A stretch of 64,000 nucleotides of DNA, from NCBI GenBank assembly GCA_035578905.1, contig JAQJVL010000127.1:186001-250000 (forward strand), written 5' to 3'. The stretch comes from Stictocephala bisonia. Taxonomy: Eukaryota > Arthropoda > Insecta > Hemiptera > Membracidae. The notes beneath the pieces are model-generated. The model was not told the origin of the DNA, ran no database searches, and worked only from the letters and a program-made list of their open reading frames with translations. The stretch's first letter is position 1; the number at the start of each line of letters is the position of its first letter. The position numbers and the translations under genes are program-made. Below, piece by piece: positions 11,324 to 23,218 of the stretch.

Positions 11324-14300
11324 ATATTCTTAAAGAATTCATAATAAGCCGCAAAATAAAAAAAAATATTTTATAGATAATTAGTATCATTAACTCCTTG
11401 TTTATAAAATTTTACGAATAAAAATTATGTACTATATATTTATGTAATAAAAGCCAACTTATTAAAACACATTTTATTAGTATTATAGTATCTTTCTTAT
11501 ATGTACGTAAAAAAAATCGTATTTTCAACATAATTATATTCATTCGAATTTGATATACATACGAAATACTCCATTTCAATTGATGTTATTTTATTCGGCT
11601 TAAACGTGACCTTTCCAAATACATTTAAAATGTTTGAATAAACTTTTTTTAAATTTAGACTGTTATATAAATTATTAGGTACGAAAGTATTTATTTTATA
11701 TTACCACTAAATTAATTGTATTTTTTAATAATATTATACTTATAATATAATTTAAAACCGTGTAAAGTATTTAAATGTAAATTAAAATAGTACTAACCTC
11801 AAAATTTGAAGGAAGCCATTTTATACAAATTGCGTACCTAAACTGTATGAAATGAGTAAAAATAGAGGTACCAATATTTTTTTAATTAAAATTATTTATC
11901 ACTAGCATTTGTTACAGCACCTAACCTTATTTTATGAAATTTACCTTGATAAATGATTAATGAAACGTTTATCGAAATAAAGAATTTTAAAATAATGTTT
12001 ATTTTAAAAAACCTTTTCTTGCACTTACCTAATAACTAGTACAGTACAACTATAAAAGATTTACTTTGAGAATCCATAGTATAGCTTTCAATTTATGCAG
12101 TTTTATGGACTAGTACGCAGACTCTCTAAGGTAATCGATCTTCCAAATAACGTGACCGCTTCTAACAAATAGCTGTCTTGGAAACACTTGTGCTTGAATT
12201 AAAACATAAATATTTTAATCTAATGTAGGATATAGAGATAGGTCAGTAATAGTCTTTGCTGTAGCATTCTCTGGAGTTAGGTGAAGTGGTACCGCAAGCA
12301 GAACAAAACTTTATCGTCCTTTCTAGCTTGTATATTTATATGTGACAGATTTTTCTTTTAAGGCGATTCCTGTCCAAACTAGGTATATACAGGCTATTCA
12401 TCTAAGAGTTCCATAATGTTCCTTTCAAACAAGAAATACATTTTTATTCATAATTTTGGGTCTGTTATCCAGTGCTCTTATGTGCTAGCATTGCAAACAG
12501 GCTTCACACACTATATATATGTTTGTAACTATTAAAAGTATCATATATTTATTTAGGTTTATAAATATGCTAAAAATAGCATATAACTCTTAAATTTGTC
12601 ACTTAATTCATACTCAACAAGTTAAGTACTATTTCTCAATTAATGTTTACATTTTTGGCACTCTAGGCTATTTTGATCACGTGAGAGATCGACTGGATGG
12701 TGTCAAGGTCAGAGGTTAGATTAAAAACAAAATGAAGTATTATAAATGTAGCCGGATTCATTGTATAAATAATTCACAGTATTGCGGTATTATTTAAATT
12801 GAACAAACACTAATTAACACTCTTGATTTTAATAAAGATTAAAGATCTAATTTAATAACAAATTAGATAAACGTGAAGCAAGCAAAAAATGTGTTTTTAT
12901 TCTTATTTAAACACATTTAGCGTCTACACAGAGACTAATCTTGGCGTGGATCTCTGGATAAAACATGTTTTACCTTTGATAAGTGCAGAGATGAGAAGTA
13001 TGTGTGAGATGTCTAAACTAAAAAAGACTAAGTATAAATAAAGTCGTTTAGTCCAAAATCCAACCAATACTACGTGGATTGAATTCCCGTATAAAATGTA
13101 ACTCATCAAAACAAATAAAAATGAATAAAATATCAAAAGTCACCTTCTTATGGCATTCTTATTTACTGTATTGTAATTCCAACAAACGTATACCCTTATA
13201 AACTTGTATTAATAAATAATCTTTTTATCGCTTAGGACTCGGGGGGGGGGGGTATTGGATAAGGGAATGACTGACCTACAATTGCATGTCAAACTTAAGA
13301 ATTAAACCTCTACACACATTAAATGCTTTATTGAATACAGCAAATATTTCAACCATATAATGAAAAACTCTGTGTGCACTGACAATATTAGCTATTATTA
13401 AGTGTGCATTTTTAATCATATACAGTATATTTGGAATATGTTGGAGGGAAATAAACTTCACAACCAATAACCAGACTTAATACAACTGTTTGGGCTTATG
13501 ATAACGATCGTTGACTTACATTTTTTTAGGAAAATATGTATATATCACTAAAAAAAGTTTAATAGGTTTTAATTATAATATATGATCAAAATGTATAAGC
13601 CATTAAAGATAACATAAAGCTGGCAGATAAAGAAAAGCAAGAAGTTATTTTGTTTTTGTAGCTTTTTAGTTATATACGAAAGTATAGAAATAGTTTCGTA
13701 AAGGATTTCTTTATAAAACAAACTCCAACCAAATATGACAACACGAATGTTTTATTGAAAATTATGTGAAAAGAATTTTTAGGCTATGAATACAAACTAT
13801 TTAAAGTATTTTATTTCTTGTTTAAACAGCTGTTTATTAATAGCCATTTAACGTTTTATTACGCCTCTTAAACTGCCTCTATTATTACCTCTGACCTAAG
13901 TCTAAGATACAGAAAAGGTTGTCATTAAACCTAAGTGTTTTCTGTTATTGTTTTTTATTGCCCCATATGATGCTTCCAAAGTTACTGTATACTAAAAGTG
14001 TAACGTGTGTGTTATTGAAATAATAAATATTGAACGTAATAGTGGTATTGAAATATTAAAGTTTGGACGTAATAAATAATTAAATATAATTTAACATAAA
14101 GTTCTTTCAAGTTTAGAGATTTGGCAATTGTACAACGGAAAGTTGCTAGCTTGCAAATGTTCCATGTTTTATCTTAATAAATTGAGAATATATTATTTAA
14201 ATAAACTTAAAAGCTTGGTACTTAAAATTACTAAGCATAAAATTTCGTCTAAGAGTTAACAATTATTTTGAAAAGTTGAATATTTTACTTTTGCTCTATA

Positions 14301-15746
14301 TTTGGAAAATGATTTGCGGAAGCTGTTTAACACAGGGATATACAGTTACATACCAGTGCTAACCAAGGGAAATAATTTGTTTATTTCAGTATAATGCTAT
14401 CTTACTGATTGTACCATGTTTCTTTATTTCAATTGAGCTTACAAAAAATATGTTTTATGGATTAACAAAACAAAATCATTACTTATATAAAATAAATATC
14501 TTTTGATACTAAGAAAAGAAACACAAAAGAATTTTATTAGTTTTTGCATTCGTATGAACAATGCTATAATCCACTATCCTCTAGCAGTACAACCAATCAC
14601 TAGTAGCACCATGTATCTCGAAGGGATATAGAATTCCACCGCTCTCATGGCATTACAATGTATTTTAGGTATATAAATATGCAGTGAAACGCAACGTAAC
14701 TGAAACTTCAGTAATGATAGTTTGCTGAAAATTACGATAAAAAAATTATATTTTGAGCAATCATTTTCATAAACTGAGAATTCATCAACGAGTTTTATTA
14801 TAGTTTATCATAAATATATAGTTATTAATTAAATGTACTTTGAAATATACTGTAAACTAAATTTAGCTTGAATATAAACAAAACATTGTTATCCATGGTA
14901 TAGTATAATTAAATGTATTTCGGATTTACCAACAGATAGTATGCAGTGTATCTAATTACAGAAATACTATAAAAGCCTTTTGTAGTATTATAATGCATGT
15001 CTTGCATTTACTTTGAAGATATTACATAAAACCACATCATATTGTTTTTTAATCTATTGTTTTTTTGTTTTTATTTAATATTTCACACTATGAACAGGAA
15101 GATTGTCAGTCTGTTAGTTGTCTAATCGTCCTTCAACATTTCAATAAAGATGTTTCTTAAAAAATAAATATTGAAAAAAATAGTTTTACATGCTATTTTG
15201 TTCAGCACCTTTTTAGTTCATTATGAAATTAATTATGTTGTTTAGTGCTTTATATTATGTTTTAGTGGTATATAAAATATTAATTAAAAATAATAGTAAA
15301 GGATTATTTTTATTTTTTTTTTTCTATATTAGTATTCTTATTTCAGCAGACTATATATTTTCTTATTCTTATTCTTATATTTTTGCCAGGTCTATTTCTT
15401 AGTATAATATTTATAACTGTGCAATTTCATATAATCCAAAGTGAAATTAGAATTCAAAATACAATCCGTAATAATTTAATTTGAAAACCTAATTGTTCAG
15501 TTAATTGTTATTTTTAGCGTGTTTAACATCAGTTTTTAATTTATAAAGTAGAAGTGAACGTCAAACAACACAAGAATATTTTTCTTTTGTGACAATCACT
15601 TGTAATGTATATGCGCCAACACATAATCTACTAATTAAAAAAAAATATTTTTACTTTATAACTAATATAAATTGAATACTTCAGTACTAGCACCTTTTAA
15701 AACAGCAAGTAACATTACTATAATACTGGCTTAAAATGTTAATTAA

Positions 15747-15748
<2 letters not shown>
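11324..15748. other. AT-rich non-coding DNA
   Basis: No gene recognised. A G homopolymer of about 13 lies near 13,243. A somewhat less AT-rich stretch at 12,915-13,085 contains no convincing exon. Confidence 0.5.

Positions 15749-15825
<77 letters not shown>
15749..15825. repeat. (AT)n microsatellite
   Basis: About 76 bp of pure AT dinucleotide. It is followed at 15,826-15,875 by two tandem copies of a 25-bp unit containing TATTAAACATTCAATATAAT. Confidence 0.95.
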
Positions 15826-15828
<3 letters not shown>

Positions 15829-16119
15829 CATTCAATATAATCTATATTAAACATTCAATATAATCTATATACAGTGTTACAATGTTTTTATTCCTAGATC
15901 AAAAAAGGTTGTATTGTACATGCTAAGCGACATATGAGAAAATGTTAAAGCTTAAACTGTGTTTTCATTATTATTATATTAATCTTAATATTTTTGTATT
16001 ATAGTAAAATTTTTCAACCCCAATATAGTAACTCTATTAAATAATATGCTTAACCATACACCCTTAATATTTGTGTAGATTGAATATTTTATCATTGCAC
16101 AATATATTTTGTAACTCAC

Positions 16120-16280
16120 CTACCATAAAAGCAATCGCACTTCCAAGTCACGGGAAGTACAGTATCTGTCTTGGGAGCTCCAGGGCTGGAAATAGCTGGT
16201 AAATATTTGATATCCAGCGCTGGAGGGAGGGAGAGGTCGGTAATGGCCTGCACTCTAACGCCAAGACCTACAATCTCGGC
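16120..16280 (-). CDS. Conserved island Ay, copy 1: candidate 161-nt exon
   Basis: On the minus strand the segment follows TAATCCAG (AG at 16,281-16,282, weak pyrimidine tract) and ends at GGTAG|GTGAGT, a strong donor. One frame is open for all 53 codons. It begins AEIVGLGVRVQAITDLSLPP, with the core DIKYLPAISSPGAPKTDTVL. The same frame can be traced in five other islands of the window (19.6, 31.9, 33.7, 42.0 and 47.2 kb). They keep the pattern IKYL-x2-I followed by D-x-V, but each of those I could read across has a frameshift or stop. I do not recognise the family. Alternatives are a SINE-like or other repeat with a chance open frame. DNA conservation is clear; the coding status is inference. 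Confidence 0.3.
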
Positions 16281-16413
16281 CTGGATTACCAAATTATTTT
16301 AGTTTGCCACTCTAATGGTAGAATTAGTTTGACCTTTGGCAGCGAAACAAAGTTGGAAGCTTTGGGCTCAAATTACTAACAAATATTTTATTTTAATGTA
16401 ACAATTATTTATA

Positions 16414-16705
16414 TACAGGGTGTAAATAAAGTCCCGCACGGGTTTAATATGTTCTGAACGATAACAGATAAATCAATAAGATTTGGTACATCAACATTAC
16501 ACCTAAAAATCTACTTATTTGCGGAACTATCAGTTTTCTGTCATATCATGGGAACGTCCCGAAAGGAGTCAGAAGAAAATCTTAAATAGGACTATAGGTC
16601 AATATGCACATCACTTTAAAGGGCTTATCTAGCAGAGTTTAATGCCGCAAACCGCAAACAAAAAGGTTGATCCACTACAAAATGGCGGCTGTTCAAATGT
16701 TTGAT
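16414..16705 (+). repeat. Left terminal inverted repeat of mariner 1
   Basis: Matches 18,222-18,513 in inverted orientation with scattered mismatches. It begins TACAGGGTGTAAATAAAGTC and ends near GGCTGTTCAAATGTTT. Confidence 0.9.
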
Positions 16706-16735
16706 TGGAAAAAGATGTTTACTTACCAAATGTTT

Positions 16736-17872
16736 TCAGAGTAAATGCTCGAATTGTTCACCTCCGGTTATTTGACAGTTTTTAAGACGCACATAACAAC
16801 TATTAACAGTATTTTGCAGGGCAACTTGAGTAATTGCCTGACATTCTTGACGTATTCTTTGTCTCAGTTCATTTAAATTTTGAGGCTTTATTTTGTAGAT
16901 ATTGTCCTTAAGGTAACCCCAAACAAAAAAGTCTAATGGAGAGAGATCTGGTGAACGCACTGGCCACTCCACAGTCCCCCCGCCTTCCGATCCACCGTTG
17001 CCGAAAAACATTGTTTAAATAGGCTCTTACGTCGATGCCGTAGTGTGGGGGCGCCCCGTCCTGTTTAAACCAGATATTCTGAAAATGTTCTCCAAACATC
17101 TGTCGAAGTACTGGTGTAATTTCATTTTCCAGCAAACGTTGGTAAGATATTGCATTTAAATTTCCTTCAATAAAGAAAGGACCTACCAACTGGGTACCTA
17201 TTACACCAAGCCATTTGGGACCAATAAAGGTCCCAAGGGGGGCCAAGAAAGGACCTACCAACTAGGTACCTATTACACCAAGCCAATAATCACCTTTTGT
17301 GGATATTGTGTGTGTGCCTCCCGCATCCAGTGAGGATTTTTGCTACTCCAGTAACAGCAATTGTGCCTGTTTACGCTTCCATTCAGCATAAATGAACACT
17401 AGTCCAAAAACACAATATTGTTTACATCAATTTCGTTGCGATCTATTTTGGCCATCATATTTTCGCAAAATTCTATACGTCGATCGGAATCATCTTCGTT
17501 GAGTTCGTGCACCAAATGAACTTTATACGGCTTCAAATTAGACCCTTTCAGAATTTTTTTTACAGTCGTAAAAGAGATGTCATGAATTTGTGCTGCTGAG
17601 CGTAGGGTCTCGTGCGGGTTCTCAAGACTGCAAGACTTCTAAAGATTTGTCTTCGTTTGTCGCAGTAGCGGGTCTTCCTGACCTACGACGATCGGAAACA
17701 CTTCCTGTTTCCATAAAACGTTGAACAGTTCTCTCTACAGTTGTTCTGGAAATTGGCTGCCTCTCGGGAAAATAGTCATTAATAAATGGCACGCTTCCTC
17801 GTGTGATCGTCTGTTGTTTCCTCAACCAACCATCATAAGAAGTGTTGTATGTTCACGTTCGTCAAGTGACAT
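16736..17872 (-). pseudogene. Mariner-superfamily transposase, decayed (DD41D-like)
   Basis: The probable native start is at 17,872 (MSLDEREHTTLLMM). An N-terminal helix-turn-helix region follows (ISRTTVERTVQRF, then SDRRRSGRPA). The DDE core is recognisable: IVFLD with a TAG directly after the first catalytic D, WFKQDGAPPHYG holding the second, and RSPDLSPLDFFVWGY holding the third. I count 41 residues between the second and third D once one extra G in a G run is allowed for, which suggests a DD41D group. The C-terminus ends EQFEHLL. Lesions are a TGA near the N-terminus, a frameshift soon after, the TAG, a +1 G shift near 16,990, and a 72-bp-offset internal duplication (17,173 and 17,245). 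It cannot encode an active transposase. It would have cut and pasted DNA in the nucleus. Confidence 0.9.
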
Positions 17873-18221
17873 AGTGTAGTTGATGAACGACAAGAAATAC
17901 GACAAACTCTTTTGTACTAACGTGCATTGACCGAAAGGTTGGACAGCACAACTAAAACAAGGAAACTAAAATAGCCTAATATGAATAGACTGGTTAATAG
18001 GAAAGTCCAAAGGGCGACCCAAAGGTAAGATCTTTCTAATTGTTACTGTTACCAGGTTTTCCCCGTTATAAATTAGGACTGAATTTGATACCCTTGACGA
18101 TAAATAACGTCACAACTCACTTCTGTATTACAGGCATAATGTAGTATTTAGCTGCAGTTTACCTGCATTTAGTTGCAGTTTTTCTTTAATAGGGTTGTGG
18201 ATACTAATAAAATGTAACCAA

Positions 18222-18513
18222 GTAAAACATTTGAACAGCCGCCATTTTGTAGTGGATCAATCTTTTTGTGTGCGGTTTGCGGCATTACAATCTGCTAGAT
18301 AAGCCCTTTAAAGTGATGTGCATATTGACCTATGCTCCTATTTAAGATTTCCTTCTGACTCCTTGCGGGACGTCCCCATGATATGACAGAAAACTGATAG
18401 TTCCATAAATAAGTAGATTTTGAGGTGTAATGTTGATGTACCAAATCTTATTGATTTATCTGTTATGGTTCAGAACATATTAAACCTGTGCGGGACTTTA
18501 TTTACACCCCGTA
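18222..18513 (-). repeat. Right terminal inverted repeat of mariner 1
   Basis: Inverted partner of 16,414-16,705. It ends CGGGACTTTATTTACACCCC then GTA, followed by the TA duplication. Confidence 0.9.
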
Positions 18514-18868
18514 TACTAGCATTACATTGTTCTTACTGGTAAATTTATCGAAGGCTTCAGATGTGTAAACTTAACATAACGTTATAGTTATATATCCCAC
18601 AGAGCAATAGATTTTCCTTATTTATTATCTGTCATTTCTGCATACGTTTTTACAAGTCTATTTACATGTACTTAGTGTATGCAACACGCTTAAACATATT
18701 TATAAGCGTTGTTACATACACTTTAAATTAAACATACATATAAATTATAAATAAATACACACATACGAACTATAAAACTACATACATATAAATTATACTC
18801 ACTTTATTATAAATCACGTATTGGATTGTTATTTCTTCCCTAGAATAACAAAAATAGAACCCTTTCCT
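18514..18868. other. AT-rich non-coding DNA
   Basis: Nothing recognised between the mariner and island F. Confidence 0.5.
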
Positions 18869-18983
18869 GTAATTGATGAATAAATTAACCTAGTTGTGTG
18901 CAATAATGTACCTGTAAAAGATACAAATCTAACCAACCAGATACCGTTTCACATTACAACCATCCCAAATGTAGTATTTTACT
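18869..18983. repeat. Conserved island F, copy 1
   Basis: About 115 bp, roughly 85% identical by eye to 32,952-33,068. Shared words are AATTGATGAATAAATTAACC, TGTAAAAGAT and TAACCAACCAGAT. No open frame or RNA fold was recognised. It is one of the colinear markers of the duplicated block. Confidence 0.7.
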
Positions 18984-19612
18984 TGCGAGATATGTTAATA
19001 TTTAACAGAAAGTAACAACATTTTGTTATTATTTTATTTACAGCTTGAAAGGAACTATTGTTTTTTTATCTTACATAAAAGTATTCTAAGTTTTTTTTTT
19101 AACCAACTTTTAATTTTACCTCACCATATAAAGTAAGCAGTAAATAAAGCCTAAAAAGTGGTATGACAGTTCCATAGGCAATATAATAATGTGATATTAT
19201 AAAATATTTACAAGTAATATACATACAAATAATGAAATAATATCATCCTTCTCTAGCATAGGTACACTATTATAAATGTAAATTTTATAAATTGATACTA
19301 TGTTTTTCTATGCAATGCTATTTTACGTCATTCTTAGGCGGTTTTTTCTCCTTAACATCATGATGACACCCATGTATTATACGAAAAATAGGATATTTTA
19401 CAAAAGTTTATGTTAATTTTTATATAAATTAACTAAAATTTTAAAATATCCCAGTAATTTTATCCTTAAATGAGGATTTTTTTGTTATTACGGGGATATA
19501 AACAAAATGCTTCCCCACACTAATTCATCCACAAACTGTAGTATTATTTAACAAGACTTTTTTTTTACTTCGTTCACTCTACAATATATATCCAGTTTAA
19601 AATTAGGAGAAA

Positions 19613-19782
19613 TACAGTGTCCATCCTGAGAATTTCAGGCCTCGTAATACCAGGTAAATATTTGATGGTCAGTACGAGGAGAGGGAGTGTCTATAATGGC
19701 CTGTGCTCTAACGCAAAGTTCTCCAATCTCAGCTGGACAAACTAGGTTAGTAGTCTACATCACATAGATAAGGGTTGTTACC
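19613..19782 (-). repeat. Conserved island Ax, copy 1 (possible decayed exon)
   Basis: Matches 33,715-33,886 and, more distantly, the Ay islands. On the minus strand it reads AEIGELCVRAQAIIDTPSPR. After one frameshift it reads LTIKYLPGITRPEIL and MDTV, the same pattern as Ay. If coding, this copy is broken. If not, it is a conserved non-coding or transposon-derived repeat. Confidence 0.6.
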
Positions 19783-19979
19783 AAACAGTTTGAACTATCT
19801 ATAGAGTAGGTGCTCACTATGGAAATATGGGGTATAGAAAGTTTATTTTCATGGATTGTAACAAACAGAAACGTATCGTTAATAAGTACATTTTAGCTGC
19901 TAGTTCAAGCAATTTGAAGGTTAAGTTTTAAAAGTAGTCGTTATTTAAATTTTTTTCAAATTACAATAGAGTATATGTG

Positions 19980-20062
19980 GTTTTCATGGCTGACTAGTCT
20001 ACAAGACCAGGACCTTGTACCAGAGTTAGAGATATCTCAGGTTTAAATCCTGGCCTCAACTG
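19980..20062 (+). repeat. tRNA-Leu-like SINE head
   Basis: Has an A-box-like ATGGCTGACTAGTCTA and a B-box-like CAGGTTTAAATCCTG with a perfect 5-bp T stem. A variable arm of the length seen in class II tRNAs lies between. The acceptor stem does not pair, so it is not a functional tRNA. It is most likely the promoter head of a SINE or a tRNA relic. The tail is unclear. Confidence 0.55.
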
Positions 20063-20524
20063 TTAGTATTTATCAGTAATATTTATTTTGATGTATAGTA
20101 GTTCTATCTCACACTCTGCGTGATAAATTATAAGAACTAGTTGCTCAGTGCTGTAACCCAGCTACTGAGGACAAAGTGTTGAGGAGATTATAGGTGATAG
20201 GTTTTATACTCAGTCATTTTAGTACCGAGATGGCGTCCGCTTAGTGATTACCATCGACATGAATACTACTAAGAAGTTTGGAGTGTTCAGTTTGATTGGC
20301 AGCAATGAATATAAGAAGGAAAATCCAAAGTTAAAAATTCAATATATAGTACGTTTTTTAATAATTTTCTTACGTAGTGGTCTAGAGAGGGAGGAATACA
20401 AATTTCAATGGGAATGACAGAGACAGGAAACGGTGGACAACCAGCACTTCTCTAGGGTTCTTTTGTCTGCTACAGGAAATCTGACTATTTCCTATCTCTT
20501 TTAGCTTCTTATTCAATAGATGTG
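20063..20524. other. Unclassified non-coding DNA
   Basis: Moderately AT-rich. A minus-strand stretch at 20,382-20,480 is open for about 30 codons and lies between plausible splice-like signals, but it ends in TAG just before the putative donor. I do not call it. Confidence 0.4.
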
Positions 20525-20790
20525 TTTTCATTCGTGTGTATTCATGGTTCATATGTTGTGTAGGGAAGAGAATTGAGACTGAAACCGAAACATTACGTGG
20601 TTAGAATTCCACGTGAAATTTTAGCCCCCTAAGTTTCCCTGGATATTGGGACATTTATAAATAGCTCTTTCTGAGGAACATTTAACCTCAGTTAGTAACA
20701 ATGAGTAAACTATTCATCTTCAGTCATCACATTTATTCACCTTTCATATTCGCCCATATATCTACGATCAGCGTCCCAGTAATGGATAAT
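20525..20790 (+). repeat. Dispersed repeat H, long form copy 3
   Basis: About 265 bp aligning by eye to 43,870-44,140. The right half holds the H core (GTTAGTAACAATGAGTAAAC, ATTCGCCCATATAT). Inside it ACGTGG and CCACGT form a short inverted pair near 20,612. Class is unknown. Confidence 0.55.
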
Positions 20791-21295
20791 GTATAGTTAT
20801 ATGTTCCTCAAAACGATATGACAATTGAATAGCGTATAACATTAGTTCTGTTATATAACATATGTTATACTAGAAGTAATTTATTCAAATTATATTTTAA
20901 CATATTTTCAGCCTAACAAATCAAAGACGATTTAGCAACTTTATTTCTAAAAATATTTGTACATTTTACTCGCAGGATAAATCACTAAATATTTACAAGT
21001 TTTAATTTGGAAAAAGTTCTTCGGACAAATATAATTCACATATAATACTCTTTTAAATATATAAAATGGTTCTTCCTACTGTTACAACTTTAGATTCAAC
21101 TATATTTTATTTATTTTACCTACGCGCTATATTAAACTGTTTGTATCTCAATATTTAACAGTCACGTTACGCTTCTGCCCTAAATTGTTTAAAACATGTT
21201 TTCGGGATTTTTTTTGTTAATAATATAAAAAGGTTTTTATATCTGTAATGCGTAATGAAACCTTGGTCAATATGAAACCTTATAGAATACGTGTA
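20791..21295. other. AT-rich non-coding DNA
   Basis: Nothing recognised up to the mariner 2 boundary. Confidence 0.5.
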
Positions 21296-21832
21296 TAGAG
21301 GGTGGACAGAAGTTAGTGTTAAAAAATTTTTCTGGTGAAACTACCACATATTAGTGACACAAAAATGGAAATATTACTATCTTCACCCCAACTATGTTTA
21401 ATAAATAGACATTTTTATTTATTTTTTTTAATAAACATGTTTTGTTTTAGTAAAACTTAGTTTTCACCACTATTCATTAACAGTTTTTCCTTTTTGGCGT
21501 TTTTTTTTTTTTTTATCTACACAACATTTTACATAGGAATTCAAGGTAAAGAAATGTTTTATTGTGAGTTTATTATAAACGAATTTGTGACAAAGTGAAA
21601 TTTTAGGCTTTTTTAAAAATAAGTCACAAGATATACAGGCCGAGGACTTCCTTAAAATAGTTACTGAAGAGAGGCCAATAACAGAAAAAACTTTCCCGTA
21701 TTTTAAGCTTTAAAATGATGTAATACAACTGTACTCTCATACTCGTCTTCTAATGGTTAATACAGAATCCATCCTGAAAATCAAGGTTTGCTTAAAATAC
21801 CAAGGGATCATTGAAGTAGTCAAAATACAGTT
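21296..21832 (+). repeat. Left long inverted repeat of mariner 2
   Basis: Matches 23,219-23,752 in inverted orientation. Shared words include TCTGGTGAAACTACCACATA, AGATATACAGGCCGAGGACT and ATCATTGAAGTAGTCAAAAT. Confidence 0.92.
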
Positions 21833-22080
21833 TAAATTTAAGATAATGCCTATAAATGTGGAAAATCATATTTAAACAGTGAATTACTTTCCATAGCTTA
21901 GTAAATACTACACAAATACTAATCTTATCAGATCATCCAAAGTCCACTTTCTCTTATACCCACATTCAAAAGGGAAGAACTGCATAGAAACAAAGTTGTT
22001 CCGATTTTAATTTGTCTTCCAGCAGGCCTTATCTGTTGTAGCCTGTTTCCTGTTAATTTTGTAGTAGAGTAGAAGCTGTC

Positions 22081-23174
22081 ATGGAGTTTTCAACGCGAGA
22101 GTATGCGGAGATGCACTTCATGTATGGTTTTTGTGACGGAAATGCACTGGCTGCTCAAAGAGAATACCAATTACGTTATCCAGATCGTAGAGTGCCAGGT
22201 ACTCAAGTTTTTTCGAGGCTACATCAGCGTTTGTTGGAGAGAGGAAGTGTTCACAGGCAGCCAAACGAGGTAGGTCCTGCTCTCCGAGATGTAGGCTTGG
22301 ATGATCGAGTTATAAATTTAGTTCGTCGAAATCCCGAAACAAGCAGCCGACAACTTGCCGGTGAAGTTGGTGTTTCCAAAGTATTTTACATGAAAATAAT
22401 TTTTATCCGTATCATTTTACAAAAGTTCAATCATTAGAACCACATGATCATGCTCCAAGAGTACAGTTCTGTCGCTGGCTGCTCAACAGTGATATTGAGC
22501 AATATCACTTTTTGAGAAAGATCCTGTACACTGATGAGTCTACCTTTACTAGGGCTGGCATTTTCAACACGCATAACATGCATCACTGGGCCGAAGAAAA
22601 TCCAAGTGTCCAGAGAAAGTTCTTTTCAAAGACGTTTCCAAGTCAACGTATGGGCCGGTGTCATCGGAAATCAACTTATAGGCCGCACATTTTTCCAGAA
22701 AATTTAAAGGGTCAAACTTATTTAGATTTCTTACAACATACCTTGCCCACACTTCTGGATGGACTTGGTCTGGACTATAACGAGAGGGACAACATCATTT
22801 TTCAGCAAGACGGTGCTCCCCCTCATTTCACCCATGATGTGCGACAATGGCTGACGGAAAACTACCCAATGTGGATAGGTCGCGCTGGAACCATACCTTG
22901 GCTGGCCAGATCTCCTGACCTCTCTCCTATGGATTTCTTTGTTTGGGGGATGATGAAAAATGAAGTTTATTCAGCCCCTTTGAACTCAGAAGAAGAACTG
23001 AGAAACAGAATTCAGGTAGCTGCCCAAAAGGTGCGAGACAAATTAAATGTGAATGTGACGGTCAGGGCCATGAGAAAGCGTGCAAGGGCTTGCATAAGAA
23101 ACGGAGGCAGACAGTTTGAGCATACTCTGCAGATTACATTATTTTCTGTGTTTTTCTTCTTTCATTATTTTTAG
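22081..23174 (+). pseudogene. Mariner-superfamily transposase with DUF4817-like N-terminus, frameshifted
   Basis: The start ATG at 22,081 opens MEFSTREYAEMHFMYGFCDG. This resembles the helix-turn-helix region annotated as DUF4817 in arthropod mariner-like transposases. The DDE core has ILYTDEST (first D), QQDGAPPHFTHD (second) and SPDLSPMDFFVWG (third), with 40 residues between the second and third. It ends RQFEHTLQ plus a tail. A short deletion near 22,381 shifts the frame and leads to TAG at 22,435; the reading resumes at ENNFYPYHFTKVQ. Between about 22,617 and 22,685 two opposite indels put roughly 23 codons out of frame (the expected VNVWAGVIGNQLIG is visible in the other frame). The catalytic residues survive, but this copy cannot make an intact protein. 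Its natural role is DNA cut-and-paste at TA sites in the nucleus. Confidence 0.9.
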
Positions 23175-23218
23175 GTGTTGATCTTGTGAATAACATACGT
23201 ACTGTAGTGAATAAAAAA

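Larger units (their letters stand above)
16414..18513 (-). mobile_element. Tc1/mariner-superfamily element 1 (DD41D-like), defective
   Basis: A 2.1-kb element flanked by TA target duplications, with ends TACAGGGTGTAAATAAAG and the reverse complement. The inverted repeats are about 290 bp long, which is long for this superfamily. The transposase lies on the minus strand and is broken. The element sits inside the first copy of the duplicated block, between islands Ay and F. The second copy has no mariner there, so insertion probably came after the duplication. Confidence 0.93.

Noticed and set aside
10949..11344. 131-codon ORF with 21-residue repeats
   Set aside because: Produced by the 63-bp tandem repeat being divisible by three; no start context, conservation or transcript evidence.
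19980..20062. Functional tRNA-Leu gene
   Set aside because: The acceptor stem does not pair; only the A and B boxes and T stem survive.
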